Assembly: GCA_905147135.1 (NCBI GenBank)
Contig: LR990045.1
Location: forward strand, 17,212,173 to 17,276,172
From: Blastobasis lacticolella
Lineage: Eukaryota > Arthropoda > Insecta > Lepidoptera > Blastobasidae
Direction of reading: 5' to 3'
DNA: 64,000 nucleotides
Below are positions 58,159 to 64,000 of this stretch, piece by piece. Under the pieces are notes generated by a model. It worked only from the letters and a program-made list of their open reading frames with translations. It did not search any database and was not told the DNA's origin. The position numbers and the translations under genes are program-made. Position 1 is the first letter of the stretch. Each line of letters begins with the position of its first letter.

Positions 58159-61100
58159 GTAAGTTATTTGTTGTTAAATACCTAATAAGCGTAAAATATT
58201 TACTGTAAAAACCAACTGTAGAGAGAATGTTACACAGATGCCTTTTAGGCCCTTTTAACAAAAATGGTTTGCCTGCATTAGCGGTGAACGCAACAGAGTG
58301 TTGCTCCGTGCTTTCCACGGCCACACCTAACGCCGCCATAATGCGCCGGTGATCTCACACGTCTAAATGCAGCGAGGCTAAATCCGTAGCCATCGCCTTG
58401 CCTCTTCCGGGCCTTGCTTTCTCGCCAAACGCATAAAACGTACGCAAACTGCCACTCGGCTTGTCAACGCGTCCCGCCTCATCTGCGAGATCCCAGCTCG
58501 CTGTTAAAACAACATGCTTGAAATGCGCACTGTGTTTACTTATTTCCATCAGTTTACCAAACCATTAACCGCAATCGAACAACGACGAAAATAAACCCTT
58601 CATTTAGAGACGCTAAAGAGCTTATTCGATTTCACTGTGCTATCGAAACGCCAGTCAATGTTCGAGTCTTCAATTAGTTCAGTTTGACAAACATCCGCGC
58701 TAGATGGAAACTCTTTAGCGAAGTGGTTACATTTTCATTAACTCCGACGGGGCTCTTCCAGAACTGTAGGCGTTGTTTTTGTGGGGTTTCTTGATTGCGG
58801 TGAAAATAGTGAGGCGGCAGAGAATCACAATGCACTCGAGTCTCGGATAAAAGCTTGGTAGAGGTAAAGGCGAAATGCGGATGCTCGCAGCGTGCACTCG
58901 ACACGATATTAAAATAAAATGCATGCTTGGTGCACTGGCTTGTGATATTACTTACACACCACTTTCTTTTGGAAAAGCTTACATGCCTTTGAATTTGTCT
59001 ATTAACTGAGTGCAAACCATTTTCAGTATTCGCAATAACATATTGGGTAGGGTAACCCGCTATATCTATTTATTTCCATGCTTCATATATTTCAGTTCAT
59101 GAAAATGTCAAAAACGTTTGTTTGCAAAGTCCTCAATCTCGTCATAGACCGACCAGCCGTCACTCGTGAAAGCTTTATTTGGATATCACGTCAGCCTCCG
59201 CTCGGGAATATCTAACGTTGTTTTTAATTCAGATTCATATCTGTCTCCCTAGGGTTGATGGTTACTTTTCACTGAATAATTTAATCATTGTACAGTATTA
59301 TTATGATTTGAATTTCGCATGTTTTATTTCCTCTCCCGGCCACTTTGATGTTGTATGTTGTGAGTTGTTCTATTTCACGTAATTTTCTTTTGTAAATACT
59401 TTCTCGTGGTTTTCTGTTTGTTTTGTTGTCATGTGAGAACTTTTGTGTAATCTAATTCTAAATAGGTTCACGTCCGATTCGCTACGAAAGGCGTACGAAG
59501 TGGAATTCGAGCAGTTTACCCTGTGCGCTCCCTGCGCGTTTCGACAGTTCGCCGCCAGCCAAATATGTCGCAATCCCATCCAATTTGCCTCCCGCTGCTC
59601 CGTACTCGCACCGCTGTTGCTCGAATAAAGCGGAAAATCCTTCTCTACCATCCAACGAATAAATTATGCCGACTCCGATATGAAACATCCGTACGGAACG
59701 CATGTGGTCCGTGTTTTCTGCGTTCTGTAATGCCGTATTTGCCTCTTGTCCCCTTCTGTTTGAAAACATTCGTCGTAGAATTAAATAAAGTTGGCAAGTA
59801 GTGCTTATTTTGCGCAAGTTGAAAGTGCTTTAAACAGAAATTTTCCAAGTAAAGCTCCTTGAGACAAGGCGGTGCGCGGCGTTGTCGTTTGCTTTTATTT
59901 GCAGTGGGCTCGGGTGCAGAGTGCAGTTTACGGAGTGTATCGCGGCTTAAACAATATCAAGCGAGCTGAACAGGAGGATGAGTACGATCGTTTGGCACGC
60001 GCTGCAATCGCGCCGCGCGCCGCCGCCTCTGCGGTGTCGGCTAATGGCTCTTCCCAGATTCAATTTGCTGTCGAATAGAATATAGCCTCTCGATGCGCCG
60101 CAGCCGCCGTCTCGGTCGGTACACGATCATTAAGTTACTCCCTCGTTTGAGACGAGATAGTGAGTCTCATATTGTTATAGCGACACCTCTTCGTCTGATT
60201 CTACCTAGACAATTATTTGATTTTCTAGAAAAAATATTGAGAGATGGGATAAAATCCGAAATAATAAGTTATCAGTTGTTGTAGGAGGAGGACCACCTTT
60301 ATTCTAATGTCTACAACGTATTTATTGCTGGTTCTATTTTGTAAATATTTCCGTGCATTCGAACACCCAACATGTTCTGTCACAAATTATCAAGCTATTT
60401 GTTTTAATATTTTTACTAAAATATTAATATTTACGACTTGATTGTATTGTGTACCCGACGGTGCATAGAATTATCTCAATATCCTAAATTATTACTTATT
60501 CCACTCTATTAGTATTGAATCCAAGCCCGTTCATGTATGTTCAACATTCCTCTAAAACTGCTGACATTTGTTCGTTGAAATTCCGACATATTTGCTGCTA
60601 GACTCTATAAGAAAATACCGAAAGCGTTCGAATAGAATCGGTAACGGTGAACACAAGTTGATTGGTTTCGACAGGAGCCCCTTATTGTGTTGTCTCTGGC
60701 GTGTCGCCACAGTCTGAACTCCGGCGCTGCCAAATGTTTTTATTCTTTTCCTGCGCTCCGATATTGCAGTTTGCTTACGTCGCACTCGACTTCCCTTATC
60801 TTGGAAACGAGTCGAACGGACCGGCCACTCTAGACTCCAGACCTGCCCCCGCCGATTCTACCTATCTGATATCTGAAATATTGTTATAAGCTCTCCACCC
60901 ACGTTCGCTCGCGAGTATCTCGTAAATTGTTTTACGTCTGTCTTGCTAGATAATTCCATTGAGTGCATAGTAACGTATTGTGCACGTCTACATTTTTATT
61001 ACCGTTTTCTAACCTAATAGTATACAACCAAAAAGGCTAGTTCGGAAAATACTACAAAATCAACCGCACGTGTTAATTGTACACGTTCGTTAAATGGTTT

Positions 61101-62639
61101 TAATCGAATTGTTGGGTAGTTTCAATAAATATTGATGGTTGTGGTCATGGACTGATGTTCAATCGTATATAGCGGCTTGTTTTGTCATAATTTTTAATCA
61201 AATACATGATGCGAAAATTGGAATGCTTGCATTATTGTCCGTGTGCAGCCAACATTTTAATTGATTCATTGGTAAATGATGTCTTTATTGAGCTTTAATT
61301 GGAATTCGGGAGTGGTTCGCGATTTAACCATTCATTTGCATTGTTCACTGAACCTGCGTGTAAATTTCAATAATAATGTTGTCGTGACCTGCCTCTATAA
61401 TATGCGCCAGTTTGTACTGTAATATTCGGCTTTCTGTAATTGAATATCTGAATTGAAAATTAATGAACATCGATTTGACTTTATTTACTTCGAAAGAAGT
61501 TATCGATCCAATATTTATCCTATATTATATGTTATCATGTGATCTTTCAGCAACCTCCAATAACAAATACAGCTGTTTAATCGTATCGGGCGTTCAGTTA
61601 ATTATTTAGCGTTTTATTGTAAATATTTATTTTGATAGTTTACATTTCAACTAGATGGCGCCATTGGCAACAGATATAGATTTTTTAAATATGAATTTCG
61701 AATGTACAAAATTTTCAAATTTTAAATAAACAACCTTTTATTCCTGGTTGCCACCACCTCGGCCGCCACCACTGGTGGTAATACGGATTTTTTTACTGAA
61801 TGCCGCCCAGTGGTGGCTAAGAGTAAAATCAAAATAATGAATGCTCAGATGCCACCAAGTAGGTATTATTTTATTAAGCTGAAATTACTCAATATTTCCA
61901 TCTGTAGTAGTCAAAGGCATATTTCCTAGTCTGTAGAAATTTTATACAATGAACATTGAACACACGAATAAACAGGAATCAACAGTTCAAAACCGGCGGT
62001 CATGAAATTCAAATAGCGGATAAATCCTTAAATAACAAAAGGTTGTATGGTCGTAAAATACAAGTCGTTCATCGAGATTTCTTCCTCACATATTAGATGT
62101 TTATTCAGGTCTTACCCAGCCGACCGACGGGTCCCGGATTCAAACTATTTTATTAAATACTTTTAGCGTACATAGCGATAATGTAACGATTTCTAAATGG
62201 TGTAGGTATTTTCAGCTTTGAATTAAGAGTTACGTGTTCATTATCTATAATTTAAATATTTTTGAAGAGGTCTAAATGACATTTTCACTGAGGAGTATAA
62301 GTAAATAATGTAAATATGCATGGAATAAATACCTACGTAGCTTTTTGTTTGCTGTTTTTGTTTTGCTATTTCTTAGTCATGTTAAGTAGGTAGTGTAACT
62401 TAAGTTTTTTAATATTACAATGTACTCTTACATTTAAGCAACATTGTGGAATGTGTCGAACATTAGTTACACTTTTTCAGTAATAAAACACATTGTAATG
62501 TGCATGAAAAATCGTGACAATACTAATTCGATGTGCATTACAGATATAACGAGCTTACACACACTAGCACTGCATTAGGTAGATAATAGTTTTGAGTGAG
62601 ACAACCATCTCGTTATCGTAAAACGAGCCTATGGTGTCC

Positions 62640-62960
62640 GAAGTAATAATAACAAATAAAGGACCAACAATGCGCTGAATTGAATACCAAGTAGCAGCGA
62701 TGCGATCCGCCACCAAACGTACGTGCGATGCAATAGAAACGTTAATTCAGCGGAATCGCAGCACATTTGGCCGTTCCGAGAACGAATCCGGGAGCAGTCT
62801 GTCGCGAAATTCCATTTGGAAGTGGCTGGGCCGCCGCCGCGTGGCGACGACTCCGTATCAGATTGATCCCGTGTGATGTGATGGCACGGCGTGCGCCGCG
62901 GCGAGCGTGCCTCTCATGCACAATTTAGGCGGCGCATACGCTCACGACGTAATGACACAC
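62640..62960. promoter_or_regulatory. GC-rich island in intron 2 of the AUTS2/tay gene
   Basis: CpG-rich, repeat-free sequence in an AT-rich intron (GGGCCGCCGCCGCGTGGCGA at about 62829). No exon signals. Candidate regulatory element. Confidence 0.35.
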
Positions 62961-63269
62961 ACAACACCAAACTATTTTCTGCAAGTCTTGTTAAGTTGTT
63001 ATAACTTTTATCGCTCACTTTATCTCATCTTATCTACTCAGTAGCGCTGTTTATTTGATAAAAATCTTGAACTCATAAATAGAAAAAGAGCTTACGATCT
63101 AAATACATAAAACAAATCACCTCGCAGAAAACGAAATGCCTTCAGTTTTACAGCACCAATAACTTTTATGAGCGGCTGAAAGCTCCCATACTGGAACAGA
63201 TTTTATGACGCGCATGTATTTGTAATAGAGCTACAAATAGGTTTATATTTTAATGAAATTTGTAAGGGC

Positions 63270-63460
63270 CTGTTCACAACAGAAACGCTGTGTGCAGTAA
63301 TTAGAAACATGGCTCCGGCATCGCCGGCAAGTCCTAACAAGGGAGTAGCGTGCCGCGACATAAATAAATTATGCAACGCGCCACTTAACAGCACCGCACC
63401 CGCCACCTCGCTGCCACCGGCGGCGGCGGCAAGCGACACCTCGAGCTTGCATCTCTACTA
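63270..63460. promoter_or_regulatory. GC-rich island with TAATTA/Hox-like sites
   Basis: Contains CAGTAATTAGAAAC and CATAAATAAATTATGC next to GC-rich runs. A 50-codon plus-strand frame starts at 63309 and a minus-strand frame covers 63439-63203. Both are Ala/Ser/Pro-rich and lack splice support. Confidence 0.35.
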
Positions 63461-63699
63461 TTAGCTAGCAGTCTCTCTTACGTCCGATACAAACTTTTAT
63501 TATTTATTATTATGTAGAATAAGGCTTAGGTTTATTATTAACGTTATAGGCAATAATAATGCCAGTAAATAAAAGACACATAACCCAGCCGATAGATAAA
63601 TCGCTAAGATTGCCCACTTATCGCTTACCACTACGAATAAATGGGCAATCGAGACAACCGCAACATAAACAAGTCGATAATTCCTTCTAACAGCGTAAC

Positions 63700-64000
63700 T
63701 ACATGAAACGATGATTGCAATAAAGCGTTCGCCTTTGAACGTCTACGGCGGTGGCAACACGTCAAACCTGATGCGGCAGGTCACTTTCGAGGACGTCGCT
63801 GTTCATGAAAAATGTAATCGAATGATTTATCTGGTTGGTCACGTTTCGCCGCCATATGGAGTTCTCATGAATAAGTAATGTTGGACCGCGGTCGTTGTTT
63901 CAATTAGCGGTTGTGTCGCCGGTCAGGCACGACTGCCTCCCGCCGGGCGGCCGCCGCCCGCGCCGCCGCCGCGCTCCGAAACCGACCCAACCCGGTCGTC
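63700..64000. other. CpG-rich right edge
   Basis: GC content climbs to the end of the window, with GCCGCCGCCGCG runs at about 63951-63973. Could be an enhancer, alternative promoter or the approach to another exon; cut by the window edge. Confidence 0.35.

Larger units (their letters stand above)
58159..64000 (+). other. Start of intron 2 of the AUTS2/tay gene
   Basis: Begins at the GTAAGT at 58159 and is open at the right edge. GC-balanced frames on both strands at 59440-60080 come without donor/acceptor pairs. An acceptor-like TTTTATTTGCAG ends at about 59903 but the frame after it has no donor before its stop. AGATGGCGCC at about 61654 lies in AT-rich DNA. Confidence 0.6.

Noticed and set aside
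59482..60080. Overlapping frames at 59.4-60.1 kb as further AUTS2/tay exons
   Set aside because: An acceptor-like site exists near 59903, but no donor precedes the stop at about 60078 and no similarity to the family is visible.

Overview
This is animal nuclear DNA, most likely from a moth or butterfly. It is AT-rich, has long introns with GT..AG splice sites, and almost every kilobase carries dispersed repeats of lepidopteran type: RTE-clade and jockey/CR1-like non-LTR retrotransposon ends, short retroposons ending in CAT/ATG repeats, Lep1-like Helitron remnants and tRNA-derived pieces. There are no operons, bacterial genes, rRNA genes or CRISPR arrays. Most open frames of 60-130 codons are chance frames or transposon debris.

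Two genuine protein-coding genes can be reconstructed. (1) On the minus strand, positions 31016 down to 26400 hold a complete vitamin K epoxide reductase (VKOR/VKORC1) gene. Three coding exons (31011-30845, 30264-30167, 26608-26400) join in frame to a 157-residue ER membrane protein with all four catalytic cysteines, and with introns in the same phases (2, then 1) as human VKORC1. (2) On the plus strand, the first two coding exons (36309-36548 and 58057-58158) of an AUTS2/tay-bridge family gene are separated by a 21.5-kb intron; the gene continues past the right edge. The two genes are divergent, with starts about 5.3 kb apart.

Layout: 1-26 kb has no recognisable gene, only repeats and a CpG-rich possible promoter at 8.8-9.2 kb. 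26.4-31.0 kb is VKOR, with a CpG-rich patch in its long intron and a small inverted-repeat element in its short one. 31-36 kb is the divergent intergenic stretch (a LINE reverse transcriptase fragment, Helitron-like repeats, a short retroposon with target-site duplication, then the AUTS2/tay promoter and uORFs). 36.5-58.0 kb is intron 1 of the AUTS2/tay gene. 58.2-64 kb is the start of its next intron, with several GC-rich, homeodomain-site-containing islands.

The most striking object is a 1749-bp near-perfect palindrome at 42713-44461 in intron 1 of the AUTS2/tay gene. It is flanked by a 9-bp target-site duplication. Each ~855-bp arm has about 3.8 tandem copies of a 151-bp unit, and each unit carries its own hairpin. 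This is the architecture of a foldback (FB/MULE-like) transposon without coding capacity. If it is transcribed within the intron it would form a very long double-stranded RNA.
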